From contig NZ_CP108882.1 in the NCBI RefSeq assembly GCF_036347055.1, positions 1,866,001 to 1,930,000 on the forward strand: 64,000 bases of DNA. Reading direction: 5' to 3'. Of this stretch, positions 7,410-16,193 are shown piece by piece. The DNA is from Streptomyces sp. NBC_00820 (GTDB lineage Bacteria; Actinomycetota; Actinomycetes; Streptomycetales; Streptomycetaceae). The number at the start of each line of letters is the position of its first letter. The stretch's first letter is position 1. The notes beneath the pieces were generated by a model that saw nothing but the letters and a program-made list of their open reading frames with translations, did no database searches and was not told the DNA's origin. Position numbers and translations under genes: made by a program.

Positions 7410-8366
7410 ATGCATACGCACCCGATACATACGCCTGCTTATCGACTTTTCGCACCCTTTGCCGTCATCACCTCGGCCGTCCTCCTCCTCACCGCCTGCG
7501 GTTCGGGCGGCGGCGCGGGCACGGACGCCGTCGGTGTCGCGGCCGGATCGGGCGCGGCCCCCACCGAGGACGTGGTCTCCGCGCTCGGGAAGGACGACGC
7601 GGCCGCCCGGTTGCTGCCGGCCGGCGTCTCGCACCTCACCGTCGCCGTCAGCGTCGGCGGCACCCCGCCCGGCACCACCTACCTGGCCGACGGCAAGACC
7701 CTGACCGGCCAGGACGTCGACTTCACCAAGGCCGTCGCCAAGGTCCTGGGGCTGGAACTGACCGTGGACCAGGCGAGTTTCGAGGCGATCCTGCCCGCCC
7801 TGGACAGCGGCAAGTACGACGTCGGCGCGAGCAACTTCGGCGTCACCGACGAGCGCCGCAGAACCATCGACTTCGTCACCTACATCAACGACGGCCAGGG
7901 CTTCGCCACCCGCAAGGACAGCAAGCTGTCCAAAATCACCGACCTCGGGCAGCTCTGCGGTCTGAACATCGCCACCGGCGCCGGTACGACCTTCGAGGCC
8001 ACGCTGGAGGAGAACAAGCACGTGTGCGCCGACGCCGGCAAGAAGCCGTACCAGGTGCAGACGTACGCCGAGCAGAGCGCGATCTGGTCCTCGGTCCAGC
8101 AGGGGCGCAGCGATGTCGTGATGTCCACGATCAACGGCCTGCGCTACGCCGTCGCCCAGCAGCCGGGGCTGAGGTTCCTGAACGAGTACCACCGTCTCGA
8201 CGTCGGCTTCGCCTTCAAGAAGGGCACCCGGCTGGCCCCCGCCTTCCGGGCGGCGGTGAACCGGCTGATCGCCGACGGCACCTACGACAGGATTTTGAGG
8301 AAGTGGGGCACGACGGCGTCGGCGATCGACACGTCCCGGATCTCACCTCCGGAACTCAAGAACTGA
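7410..8366 (+). CDS. ABC transporter substrate-binding lipoprotein (family 3)
   Basis: A 318-residue extracellular solute-binding protein. A lipoprotein signal ends in L-L-T-A-C with Cys30 as the lipidated residue. The mature part follows the family-3 pattern for polar amino acids: G-Q-D-V-D-F-T-K-A-V-A, D-S-G-K-Y-D-V-G, V-T-D-E-R-R-R-T-I-D-F-V and a late F-A-F-K-K-G-T. Two cysteines in the second lobe may form a disulfide. The ATG follows AGGAG by about 11 nt. It is divergent from its probable permease (6082-6939) and lies behind a leader peptide and hairpin, so a sulfur amino acid or related compound is the favoured ligand; this is inferred from the leader only. Confidence 0.9.
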   Translation: MHTHPIHTPAYRLFAPFAVITSAVLLLTACGSGGGAGTDAVGVAAGSGAAPTEDVVSALGKDDAAARLLPAGVSHLTVAVSVGGTPPGTTYLADGKTLTGQDVDFTKAVAKVLGLELTVDQASFEAILPALDSGKYDVGASNFGVTDERRRTIDFVTYINDGQGFATRKDSKLSKITDLGQLCGLNIATGAGTTFEATLEENKHVCADAGKKPYQVQTYAEQSAIWSSVQQGRSDVVMSTINGLRYAVAQQPGLRFLNEYHRLDVGFAFKKGTRLAPAFRAAVNRLIADGTYDRILRKWGTTASAIDTSRISPPELKN

Positions 8367-8376
8367 CCGGTACCGC

Positions 8377-9516
8377 TCAGCAGTCGCACGGACAGCAGCA
8401 GCCACAGCCATCGCAGCCGTCGCAGCCGCCACACCCGTCACACGGGCAGTCGCAGTCACAGTCGCGACAGCACCCTTCCCGCTTCTTCCGCGACCAGGGC
8501 CCTTCGTACTCCTCGGCACAGCACATCCGACACGTGCAGCACAGCGTCAGGAACATCCCGCAGCCGGCCAGGAATCCGCGGGGCTCCTTGGACTTGACGA
8601 GGCTGGGACCGTCGGGCGGCCACGGCGCGCCGGGCCCTGGGCCGTGCTCCGCGCACGCCGGAACCGACCCGAACGCCCGGTCCACCGACCGCCGTACCTC
8701 GTGCACGAGCAGCAGATGGGCGAGCCGTCCGTCCACGAACTCGGCCTCGCGCAGCGCCAGCCGGATGCCGTGCAGGGCGTCGTCGGCGAGTCGGCGGGCT
8801 TCGGGGAGGGAGGTCCCGGTGGCCGTGAGGGGGTTCCAGGCACCCGACAGGGCGTCAGCCTCCCTGTCCTCCACGGCGTCCAGCAGGTGCGCCAGCCGGC
8901 CGAAGAGGCGGCCGGCCTCGGCGAGCGGCTCGGCGTTGCCCGGCCGTCCGGCCAGCACCGCGGTGTGCGCGAAGGCGGCCGCGGTGGCGGTCTCGGTCGG
9001 TTCGGTGACCGTCAGCAGCGGGGTGCCGGGACCCGCCAGGGTCTCCAGTGCGACCTGCCGGTCCACGGCGTCGAGCAGGACCGCGGTGTCGAACCCGACC
9101 GCCGACCCGCCGCGCTCCCCGGCCCGCCCCCAGCTCGCCGCGACCCGGCGCGCCGCGGCCGCGACGGGCCTGCGGGCCAGCAGCCCGTCCCGGTCGGCGA
9201 CGTGGTCGCGCACCTTGGCGGCGGCGAGCACCAGCGAGACGGCGGCGGCGAGCCGTGCCCCCTCGCCCTCGGCGACGGGCGCCGTCCGCATCCCGCGCAG
9301 CGCGCACGGCCCGGCCGTGCGCCGGGACCCGCTCACCACTCCGGCCTGAGCCTCCGTCAGAACCGATATGAGCAGTCCGTCGTAGTTCGTCACGATGCGC
9401 GCGAGCTGTCCGTGGTCCTTGCGCAGGGCGAGGCAGAGCCCGCACAAGTGCGCCGTCCAGTCGGCCTTGAGGCGCGCACCGAGCCGGTGCGCGCAGGGCC
9501 TCACGATTCCGAACAT
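8377..9516 (-). CDS. DUF5685 family protein with cysteine-rich C-terminal tail
   Basis: A 379-residue protein starting M-F-G-I-V-R-P-C, with an early cysteine motif C-G-L-C (residues 25-28) followed by a largely alpha-helical, alanine-rich body; this N-terminal layout is that of DUF5685. The function is unknown. The last 31 residues contain 15 cysteines in C-D-C, C-D-G-C and C-C-C patterns, and a second cluster (C-C-T-C-R-M-C-C) lies about 25 residues before, giving a metallothionein-like tail. The ATG at 9516 follows GGGGG. It converges on the binding-protein gene with only a 10-bp gap. The tail-encoding DNA is repetitive (GCAGCCGTC-like units), so the tail may have grown by slippage. Confidence 0.8.
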   Translation of the reverse strand: MFGIVRPCAHRLGARLKADWTAHLCGLCLALRKDHGQLARIVTNYDGLLISVLTEAQAGVVSGSRRTAGPCALRGMRTAPVAEGEGARLAAAVSLVLAAAKVRDHVADRDGLLARRPVAAAARRVAASWGRAGERGGSAVGFDTAVLLDAVDRQVALETLAGPGTPLLTVTEPTETATAAAFAHTAVLAGRPGNAEPLAEAGRLFGRLAHLLDAVEDREADALSGAWNPLTATGTSLPEARRLADDALHGIRLALREAEFVDGRLAHLLLVHEVRRSVDRAFGSVPACAEHGPGPGAPWPPDGPSLVKSKEPRGFLAGCGMFLTLCCTCRMCCAEEYEGPWSRKKREGCCRDCDCDCPCDGCGGCDGCDGCGCCCPCDC

Positions 9517-9827
9517 GGCGATCCCCCGTGGCGTGGAATGACGTTGAGCGGACCGCCCGGCCCGGTGCCGGCCGGCCCGGATCGGGCTCCGCGTTCACCC
9601 GTACGCACCGTGCATCACCCGTCCGCCAAGAACAATCATATTTCACTCACAGTCAGCAGCCGTATGAGTCAGAGCCCTTGGGGCGCAAGGACTCTCGACG
9701 GATCGGCTGTGCACCAGTACCGTCACAAACCCCCCGCGCGGCGTCTATCCACTTGGCGCGCCGTCCGCATCATGGATGACCATAGGGATGCGCAGAGCAA
9801 GAGAGACCGCTGTGAGAGGAGGCGTCC
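9517..9827. other. Divergent spacer between DUF5685 gene and sflA
   Basis: An AT-richer patch near 9630-9665 holds a minus-strand TATGAT (9640-9635) that could be a -10 for the DUF5685 gene. I see no convincing -35, no operator and no further gene. Confidence 0.35.
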
Positions 9828-10265
9828 ATGGGATCGGTACGCAAGGCGAGTGCGTGGCTCGGCCTCGTCGACGACAACGATGACGAGCGCTACTACGACG
9901 ACGACTACTCCGAGGGCACCGAGGCCGGGGACGCCTGGGTCACGGACCCCCGGGTGCAGGTGGCCACGGACACGGCCGAGGGACAGGGCCGCCGGATCGG
10001 CACGGTCACCCCGGACAGCTTCCGGGACGCCCGCGCCATCGGCGAGCTGTTCCGGGACGGTGTCCCGGTCATCATGAACCTCACGGCGATGGAGCCGGTC
10101 GACGCCAAGCGCGTCGTCGACTTCGCCGCCGGGCTGACCTTCGGTCTGCGGGGCACCATCGAGCGGGTCGCGACCCGGGTCTTCCTGCTGACGCCCGCGA
10201 ACACGGAGATCATCAGCGGCGAGCCGTCCGGGCGCCGCGAGGACGGCTTCTTCAACCAGAGCTGA
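9828..10265 (+). CDS. sflA: SepF-like cell division protein (SflA type)
   Basis: A 145-residue SepF paralogue. A short amphipathic start ([13 protein letters not shown]) would bind membrane, then comes an acidic D/E/Y linker (about 16-32) and a SepF core from about residue 55 to 138: [19 protein letters not shown] and V-V-D-F-A-A-G-L. SepF proteins link FtsZ to the membrane. Streptomyces have sepF beside ftsZ plus two SepF-like genes; this standalone copy downstream of dnaE2 and upstream of der fits sflA by gene order from memory. AGGAGG lies 6 nt before the ATG. Confidence 0.82.
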   Translation: MGSVRKASAWLGLVDDNDDERYYDDDYSEGTEAGDAWVTDPRVQVATDTAEGQGRRIGTVTPDSFRDARAIGELFRDGVPVIMNLTAMEPVDAKRVVDFAAGLTFGLRGTIERVATRVFLLTPANTEIISGEPSGRREDGFFNQS

Positions 10266-10290
10266 GGCAGGGCCGCCCGTCGGCCCTGCC
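10266..10290. terminator. Bidirectional terminator hairpin
   Basis: GGCAGGGCC (10266-10274) and GGCCCTGCC (10282-10290) pair over 9 bp between the convergent sflA and acyl-CoA dehydrogenase genes. Confidence 0.7.
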
Positions 10291-10301
10291 CCCTTCGGGG
10301 C

Positions 10302-11492
10302 TCACCGGAAGGCGTCGAGACCGGTGAGCGCCTTGCCCAGCACCAGCTGGTGCATCTCGACGGTGCCCTCGTAGGTGAGCACCGACTCGAGGTTGGTCGC
10401 GTGCCGCATCACGGGGTATTCGAGGGAGATCCCGTTGGCGCCGAGGATCGTCCGTGCCGTGCGGCAGATCTCGATGGCCTCGCGGACGTTGTTGAGCTTG
10501 CCGAAGCTGACCTGCTCGGGACGCAGGCGGCCGGCGTCCATCCGGCGCCCCAGGTGGTGGGCGAGCAGGATTCCCTTGTGCAGTTCGACCGCCATGTCGG
10601 CGAGCTTGGCCTGCGTGAGCTGGAAGCCGCCGATGGGCCGCCCGAACTGCTCACGCGTCTTCGCGTACTCCAGGGCCGCCTCGAAGCTGCTGCGCGCCGC
10701 GCCCATCGCGCCCCAGACAATGCCGTAGCGGGCGTGCGAGAGGCAGCTGAGCGGTCCGCGCAGGCCGGTGACCTCCGGCAGGACGGCGGTGGCCGGCAGG
10801 CGTACGTCGTCGAGGACGAGTTCGCTGGTGACGGAGGCGCGCAGGGACCACTTGTGCTTGATCTCGGGCGCCGAGAAGCCGCGGCTGTCCGTCGGTACGA
10901 CGAAGCCGCGGATGCCGTCCTCGGTCTGCGCCCAGACCACGGCCACCCCGGCGACCGACCCGTTGGTGATCCACATCTTGCGGCCGTTCAGCATCCAGTC
11001 CGTGCCGTCGCGCTTGGCGTGGGTGCGCATGGCGGCGGGGTCGGAGCCGGCGTCGGGTTCGGTGAGCCCGAAGCAGCCGATCACCTCGCCGGCGGCCATG
11101 CGCGGCAGCCACTCCTGCTTCTGCTCCTCGCTGCCGAAGCGGTGGATGGCGTACATCGCGAGGGAGCCCTGCACGGAGACCAGGGAGCGGATGCCCGAGT
11201 CGGCGGCCTCCAGCTCCAGGCAGGCCAGGCCGTACTGCACGGCCGTCGCGCCCGCGCAGCCGTACCCGGTCAGGGACATGCCGAGGGCACCGATGCCGCC
11301 GAGTTCGCGGGCGAGGTCCCTGATGCCGGGCAGCTCGCCCTTCTCGTACCAGTCGGCGACGTACGGCAGCACCCGGTCCGCCGCCCAGCGGCGCACGGTG
11401 TCCCGGACGGCCAGGTCCTCCGGGTCCAGGAGGTCGTCGATCCCGAGCGGATCGGCGGCGTCGAACGGGGGCAGCTTCGCGGACGCGGACAT
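10302..11492 (-). CDS. Acyl-CoA dehydrogenase, glutaryl-CoA dehydrogenase type
   Basis: A 396-residue flavoprotein with the three-domain acyl-CoA dehydrogenase layout. Signatures include C-F-G-L-T-E-P-D-A-G-S-D-P (FAD/substrate), W-M-L-N-G-R-K-M-W-I-T-N, K-T-R-E-Q-F-G-R-P-I-G and the C-terminal Y-E-G-T-V-E-M-H-Q-L, whose Glu is the expected catalytic base. R-S-L-V-S-V-Q-G-S-L-A-M-Y is characteristic of the glutaryl-CoA dehydrogenase branch (oxidative decarboxylation to crotonyl-CoA in lysine breakdown), but other short acyl substrates are possible. GGAGGG precedes the ATG. A perfect 7-3-7 palindrome 33 bp upstream (11525-11541) suggests TetR-type repression. Confidence 0.88.
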   Translation of the reverse strand: MSASAKLPPFDAADPLGIDDLLDPEDLAVRDTVRRWAADRVLPYVADWYEKGELPGIRDLARELGGIGALGMSLTGYGCAGATAVQYGLACLELEAADSGIRSLVSVQGSLAMYAIHRFGSEEQKQEWLPRMAAGEVIGCFGLTEPDAGSDPAAMRTHAKRDGTDWMLNGRKMWITNGSVAGVAVVWAQTEDGIRGFVVPTDSRGFSAPEIKHKWSLRASVTSELVLDDVRLPATAVLPEVTGLRGPLSCLSHARYGIVWGAMGAARSSFEAALEYAKTREQFGRPIGGFQLTQAKLADMAVELHKGILLAHHLGRRMDAGRLRPEQVSFGKLNNVREAIEICRTARTILGANGISLEYPVMRHATNLESVLTYEGTVEMHQLVLGKALTGLDAFR

Positions 11493-11524
11493 GGGGCACC
11501 CTCCGGCACAGTGCGGCACACGGA

Positions 11525-11541
11525 AACTAGCAGCGCTAGTT
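11525..11541. promoter_or_regulatory. TetR-type operator candidate
   Basis: AACTAGC (11525-11531) and GCTAGTT (11535-11541) are perfect inverted arms with a 3-bp spacer. It is 33 bp upstream of the acyl-CoA dehydrogenase start, where a repressor would block transcription. No TetR gene is adjacent. Confidence 0.55.
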
Positions 11542-11637
11542 AAGTCGTCGCGGGCGACGTTACGGTGCAGTGTCCCGCACGTCCAGAGCGGGCACGCCGC
11601 GCCGGGCGGGGATCGCCGGGCCGCGGGCCGGGCCGGG

Positions 11638-13254
11638 TCAGGCGGAGACCTTCGGCTTCTCGGCCTCGCGCGGGGCGGGCAGCTCGACCTCGGTGGCCTC
11701 GTCACCGCTCTCGCCGCACTGCATGATCCGGGGCAGCCGCAGCGCCATGACGGCGCCCAGCAGCAGCAGACCGGCGCTGACCAGCAGCGTCATGTGCAGC
11801 CCGTGCACGAAGGAGTCGCGGGCCGCGTGCCGCAGCGCGGCCCCGGCGGCGCCGCCGAGCCGTCCGGCGATGTCGTCGGCCTCGCCGAGCGAGTGGGCCG
11901 CCGCGCCCGAATCGCGCGCGGAGACACCCGGCACCGAGGCGAGTCCGGGCGCGTACGCGGCGTTCATCACGCTGCCGAGCAGCGCGATCCCGATGCCGGC
12001 GCCCAGCTGGTAGGAGGTCTCACCGATCGCGGCCGCCCCGCCGGCCCGGTCCGCCGGGCATTCGCTGAGCATCGACTCGTACGCCGCGAAGAGAGTGGTC
12101 TCCAGGCCGAAGCCGAGCAGCACGAAGCCGGACAGCAGCAGGGTCTCGTTGTCGGTGCCGCCCATGCCGGTCAGCATGAGGACCGCCGCGGCGGTGAGAC
12201 AGAAGCCGGCGCAGACCATCCGGCGCGGCCCGAAGCGGCGCAGCATCCGCGCGCCGGCGAGGCCCGCGGCCATCGCCGCGATGGTCAGGGGCAGCAGCCT
12301 GAGGCCGGTCGCCAGCGGGGACAGGCCCAGCACCAGTTGCAGGTACTGCGCCGCGATCAGCTCCAGGCCCACCAGCGCGAGCATCGCCAGCACGATGCAG
12401 CCCACCGAGGTGGAGAACGCGGGCCGCCGGAACATCCGCAGGTCCACCAGCGGATGCGGGCGGCGCCCCTGGCGTCGTACGAAGAAGAAGAGGAGCGCCG
12501 CGCCCGCCAGCAGCGGCAGCAGGGTGAGGGGGCTCGCCACCGGCCCGCCACCGCCGAGCCGCTTCACACCGAGTACGACGCCGAACAGACCGGCCGCCGC
12601 CATCAGCGCGCCGGCCACGTCCCAGGGGCCGTCGTGCGCGCCGCGGGACTCGGGCAGGAGGATCCGCCCGACCGGGAGGCTCACCAGCATCAGCGGGATG
12701 TTGACCAGGAAGACCGAACCCCACCAGAAGTGCTCCAGCAGGAAGCCGCCGAGCAGCGGGCCGGCCGCGGCGCCGACGGCGGCGACCGCGCTCCAGACGC
12801 CGATGGCGAGGGCGCGCTCACGCCGGTCGGGGAAGACCTGGCGGAGGATCGACAGGGTCGCGGGCATGATCATGGCTCCGCCGACGCCGAGCAGCGCGCG
12901 GGCGAGGATCAGGGTCTCGGCGCTCTGCGCGAAGGCGGCGACGGCGGAGGCGACGCCGAAGAGGGCGTAGCCGCACAGCAGGACGCGTCTTCGGCCGACG
13001 CGGTCGCCCAGCGTGCCGAACAGGATCAGCAGCGAGGCGCAGACGAGCGGATAGACGTCGACGATCCAGAGCAGCGATATGGCGCCGGGCCTGAGGTCCT
13101 CGGTGACGGCGGGGACCGCCACGTGCAGCACGGTCGCGTCGACGGCGACGAGCAGCAGGCTGACGCAGAGCACGACGAGCACGACCCAGCGGTTGGCACT
13201 GGCCCCGGCCGCCCGACAGCGCTGCCGGACGGCAGCGGTGGTCGTCCCGGACAT
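11638..13254 (-). CDS. MFS drug exporter, DHA2 (14-TM) family
   Basis: A 538-residue membrane protein with about 14 hydrophobic segments. Motif A-like G-T-L-G-D-R-V-G-R-R-R lies after the second helix, and D-A-T-V-L-H-V-A-V-P-A in helix 1 is typical of the DHA2 drug:H+ antiporters. A large loop (about residues 415-470) precedes the last helix, and the C-tail is charged and cytoplasmic. GGGAGG lies 5 nt before the ATG at 13254. It is transcribed divergently from the mannosyltransferase gene; two perfect 14-bp palindromes in the shared region (13433-13446, 13462-13475) may bind a regulator. The substrate is unknown. Confidence 0.9.
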   Translation of the reverse strand: MSGTTTAAVRQRCRAAGASANRWVVLVVLCVSLLLVAVDATVLHVAVPAVTEDLRPGAISLLWIVDVYPLVCASLLILFGTLGDRVGRRRVLLCGYALFGVASAVAAFAQSAETLILARALLGVGGAMIMPATLSILRQVFPDRRERALAIGVWSAVAAVGAAAGPLLGGFLLEHFWWGSVFLVNIPLMLVSLPVGRILLPESRGAHDGPWDVAGALMAAAGLFGVVLGVKRLGGGGPVASPLTLLPLLAGAALLFFFVRRQGRRPHPLVDLRMFRRPAFSTSVGCIVLAMLALVGLELIAAQYLQLVLGLSPLATGLRLLPLTIAAMAAGLAGARMLRRFGPRRMVCAGFCLTAAAVLMLTGMGGTDNETLLLSGFVLLGFGLETTLFAAYESMLSECPADRAGGAAAIGETSYQLGAGIGIALLGSVMNAAYAPGLASVPGVSARDSGAAAHSLGEADDIAGRLGGAAGAALRHAARDSFVHGLHMTLLVSAGLLLLGAVMALRLPRIMQCGESGDEATEVELPAPREAEKPKVSA

Positions 13255-13432
13255 ACGTACCTCCCAGATGATCCCTCGCGTGCGGCGGATCGGCGGGGTG
13301 GGGACTCCCCGTCGTACGGCCGGAGAAGTGTGGGGCTCCGGTCGCCGCGAACCCACGCGGGTGGCTCGTCAGCGTACGCGAGTTCGCCCTGCGGACACGT
13401 GGTGGACATCTCACGCGTCCGACCGAACCCGT

Positions 13433-13475
13433 GTGGCGTACGCCACTTCGTCCCCTCTTGACCACACCGGTGTGG
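13433..13475. promoter_or_regulatory. Two perfect 14-bp palindromes in divergent promoter region
   Basis: GTGGCGTACGCCAC (13433-13446) and CCACACCGGTGTGG (13462-13475) have centres 29 bp apart, close to three helical turns. They lie between the MFS exporter and mannosyltransferase genes, just upstream of the latter's -10 box (13499-13504). Confidence 0.55.
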
Positions 13476-13498
13476 ACCGTGCGGTTCTCCGGCCGGTC

Positions 13499-13504
13499 GA
13501 TAAT
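13499..13504 (+). promoter_or_regulatory. -10 box for leaderless mannosyltransferase mRNA
   Basis: GATAAT ends 7 nt before the GTG at 13512, so transcription would start on or next to the start codon. No Shine-Dalgarno sequence is present; a good -35 is not obvious. Confidence 0.45.
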
Positions 13505-13511
13505 CGAGCCC

Positions 13512-14873
13512 GTGACCGAACTCGCGACGCGCGTGGCCCCGCCCCACGCCCCACTCCTGCGCCGGGCGGCTCCGGCCCTCCTCGGGTACGCGGCCGTGCG
13601 TGCCCTGGGCCTGCTCGTCCTGGCGGTGTGGAGCGCCGCGCGCGGCAAGAGCGCGTACACGCTGCTGACCGCGCGCTGGGACTCGCTCTGGTACGCGCGG
13701 GTCGCCGAGGGGGGATACGGCTACGAGGTACGGCTGCCGAACGGTGACGTCCACTCCGACCTGGCCTTCTTCCCGCTGCTGCCCTGGCTGGAACGACTGC
13801 TGCACGCGGTCGCGCCGTTGTCGTACGCGGACGCCGGTTTCGTCGTCAGCCTGCTCGCCTCCCTGGCCGCGGCCGCGGGGATCTTCGCCGTCGCGGAGCG
13901 GGTGTACGGGGCACGGGCGGGAGTCTGCGCGGTGCTGCTGTGGGCGGTGCTGCCGGTCGGGATCGTGCAGTCGATGGCGTACAGCGAGTCCCTGTTCACG
14001 GCGCTGGCCGCCTGGTCGCTGTACGCGGTGCTGACCGGCCGGTGGGTGACGGCGGGTCTGCTCGCGGCACTGGCGGGACTGACCCGGCCGGTGGGGCTCG
14101 CGGTGGTCGCGGCGGTGTGGGTGACGGGCGTGATCTCGTTCGTGCGAGAGCGAAGCGCGCCGAGCGCGCACGGCGCGCGGGACGCCGAACACGCCCTTGC
14201 GGCGGTGAGCGAAACCCCCGCGAGGCGCGTTCGGCACGCGAACGGCGCGCACGACTCCACGCGCGCCCTCCCTCCCGGGACCGGCACCTCCGCCACTCCG
14301 CCGCCCTCACCGCCCTCACCATCTCTGCCGTCCTCACCGAGCGCCCCCGCCCCTGCCTCTCCACCGGCCGCCTCCGCCGCGCGCCGCGCTCTCGGCATGG
14401 CCCTCGCCCCGTTGGGTGCCGCCGGCTATGTCCTGTGGGTCGGACACCGGACCGGCAAGGGGCCGCTCGGGTATCTGGACGTGCAGGCCGGGTGGCGCAA
14501 CGGCTTCGACGGCGGCTACGCGTTCGCCCGGTTCGTGGCCGACAAGTTCACGTCATTTCCGTCGGCCCTCGCCGGCCTCGGCCTGATCGTCGGCGTCGCC
14601 CTGCTGATCCGGCTCTACGTGACCTGCGTGCGGCAACGCCAGCCCCTCGCGCTGCTGGTGTACACGGGTGTCGTCCTGGCGCTCGCCCTGTGCGCGTCGA
14701 GCTACTTCGGATCGAAGCCGCGGCTGCTTCTGCCCGCGTTCCCCGTGCTGTTCCCCCTCGCCCGGGCCCTCGCGCACCCGCGCACCGCGCGGTCGGCGCT
14801 GGTCACGGCGGGCGTGGCGGCCGCCGCCGCGGCCTACGGCGCCCTCTGGCTGAACGGCTCCGGCCCTCCATGA
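13512..14873 (+). CDS. PIG-V-like integral membrane mannosyltransferase
   Basis: A 453-residue polytopic membrane protein. After a first helix, W-D-S-L-W-Y-A-R-V-A-E-G-G-Y carries the acidic residue expected in GT-C glycosyltransferases, followed by D-L-A-F-F-P-L-L-P-W-L; V-Q-S-M-A-Y-S-E-S-L-F-T-A matches the PIG-V/mannosyltransferase group, which uses polyprenyl-phosphate sugars outside the membrane. A Pro/Ser/Ala-rich insertion of about 80 residues (around 220-300) splits two helices and looks like a disordered loop. The GTG at 13512 is chosen for the leaderless promoter; upstream in-frame codons reach 13431 but have no support. The acceptor is unknown. Confidence 0.8.
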   Translation: MTELATRVAPPHAPLLRRAAPALLGYAAVRALGLLVLAVWSAARGKSAYTLLTARWDSLWYARVAEGGYGYEVRLPNGDVHSDLAFFPLLPWLERLLHAVAPLSYADAGFVVSLLASLAAAAGIFAVAERVYGARAGVCAVLLWAVLPVGIVQSMAYSESLFTALAAWSLYAVLTGRWVTAGLLAALAGLTRPVGLAVVAAVWVTGVISFVRERSAPSAHGARDAEHALAAVSETPARRVRHANGAHDSTRALPPGTGTSATPPPSPPSPSLPSSPSAPAPASPPAASAARRALGMALAPLGAAGYVLWVGHRTGKGPLGYLDVQAGWRNGFDGGYAFARFVADKFTSFPSALAGLGLIVGVALLIRLYVTCVRQRQPLALLVYTGVVLALALCASSYFGSKPRLLLPAFPVLFPLARALAHPRTARSALVTAGVAAAAAAYGALWLNGSGPP

Positions 14874-15111
14874 TCGACTTCGGAACCTCCGTGAGCAGCC
14901 CCTGAATTCCGCGCCATGATTCGGTGAACGCATTCATAAGTGGCATATAAGCGCCACCCGGCATGATCAAAGGAATTGCGGTGTGCGGGCCCGACGGATT
15001 GCCGAATCTCGCGAATTCGGACGGGCCTTGAGAGGTTTCCCACATCACATCGTCATCACAAAGCCCCTGTTACGACCGGGTACACACCTCACTCGCTGTA
15101 ACGTCGTTTGG

Positions 15112-16140
15112 GTGCGTACCAAACGAAACCTCACCCGGAGTCTGGACCGGGTGTTCGCCAGGCTGGATCGTGAGCCGGAACGACCGGCTCACATCGATGT
15201 GCCGAGGATGAGCCGGCACCGGGTCGTTCTGTTCTCCTCGACCCTGGCCTTCTACCTGGCGATCGTGTGGGCCGTGATCACCACCTCATGGCTGGTCAGG
15301 CTCGACTGGCGGGTCATGTTCTTCCGGCCGTACCAGCAGTGGCCGCAGATCCACGCCTTCCTCGACTACTACGTGGTGCTCGGCCAGCGCGGCCCCACCG
15401 CCGTCATGGTCGCGGCCTGGCTCGGCTGGCGCTCCTGGCGTCAGCACACGATCCGCCCGCTGCTCACCCTGGCCGCCTCACTGCTGCTGCTGAACATCAC
15501 GGTCGGGGCCGCCAAGCTCGGCATGGGGCGGCTCGGTCCGCACTACGCGACCGTGATCGGCTCGAACGAGATGGCCCGCGGCGGCGATATATTTCCCAGC
15601 GGCCACACCGCCAACGCGGTCGTGACCTGGGGGATCCTGGCCTATCTGGCCTCCACCCCGAGAGCGCGCCGCTGGCTGTCCGCGCTCTCCGCCGTCACCT
15701 CGCTCGGCGTCGGACTCACCACCGTCTACCTCGGTACGCACTGGCTGAGCGACGTGCTGCTGGGCTGGGCCGCGGGACTGCTGATCATGCTCGCGCTGCC
15801 CTGGTTCGAGCCGTTGATCGCCAGGACCGAGGCGGCACTGTTCTCCCTCCGCGACCGCTGGCGCGACCGCCGCATCCGGCCCCTGCCGGCACCTGCCGTA
15901 CCGGTCACCCCGGTGGCGCTCAGGCCGCTCGCCACGGCCGCCGAGCAGGCCTCAGCACCGGCACGCGAGCCGGTGGCGGCCGGGCGCGGTGCCCGGGCCC
16001 CGATCCATATGGCGCCCGGTCCGCACACGGCCCGTTCCGAGCGCAGCCCGGTCACCCCGGCGGGCAGCCGGCGCCCGCCGCACGCCGACCGGCTTCCGCG
16101 CGGTTCCTCCCCGTCGGCCCGCCCCCTCACGGGCGGCTGA
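15112..16140 (+). CDS. PAP2 family membrane phosphatase
   Basis: A 342-residue protein with about six membrane segments. The three phosphatase motifs are K-L-G-M-G-R-L-G-P (motif 1), F-P-S-G-H-T-A-N (motif 2, catalytic His) and V-Y-L-G-T-H-W-L-S-D (motif 3). It probably hydrolyses a lipid phosphate such as phosphatidic acid or polyprenyl diphosphate on the outer face. The C-terminal ~90 residues are Pro/Ala/Arg-rich and disordered. The GTG at 15112 lies 7 nt after TAACGT (15099-15104), so a leaderless mRNA is likely; the frame remains open upstream to 14983 without a ribosome site. It lies 238 nt downstream of the mannosyltransferase gene; that gap shows no other feature. Confidence 0.87.
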   Translation: MRTKRNLTRSLDRVFARLDREPERPAHIDVPRMSRHRVVLFSSTLAFYLAIVWAVITTSWLVRLDWRVMFFRPYQQWPQIHAFLDYYVVLGQRGPTAVMVAAWLGWRSWRQHTIRPLLTLAASLLLLNITVGAAKLGMGRLGPHYATVIGSNEMARGGDIFPSGHTANAVVTWGILAYLASTPRARRWLSALSAVTSLGVGLTTVYLGTHWLSDVLLGWAAGLLIMLALPWFEPLIARTEAALFSLRDRWRDRRIRPLPAPAVPVTPVALRPLATAAEQASAPAREPVAAGRGARAPIHMAPGPHTARSERSPVTPAGSRRPPHADRLPRGSSPSARPLTGG

Positions 16141-16193
16141 CGCTCCCACACGGCGGCGGGTCCGGTACGCACACACCGCCCCGCCCGGCAGAA

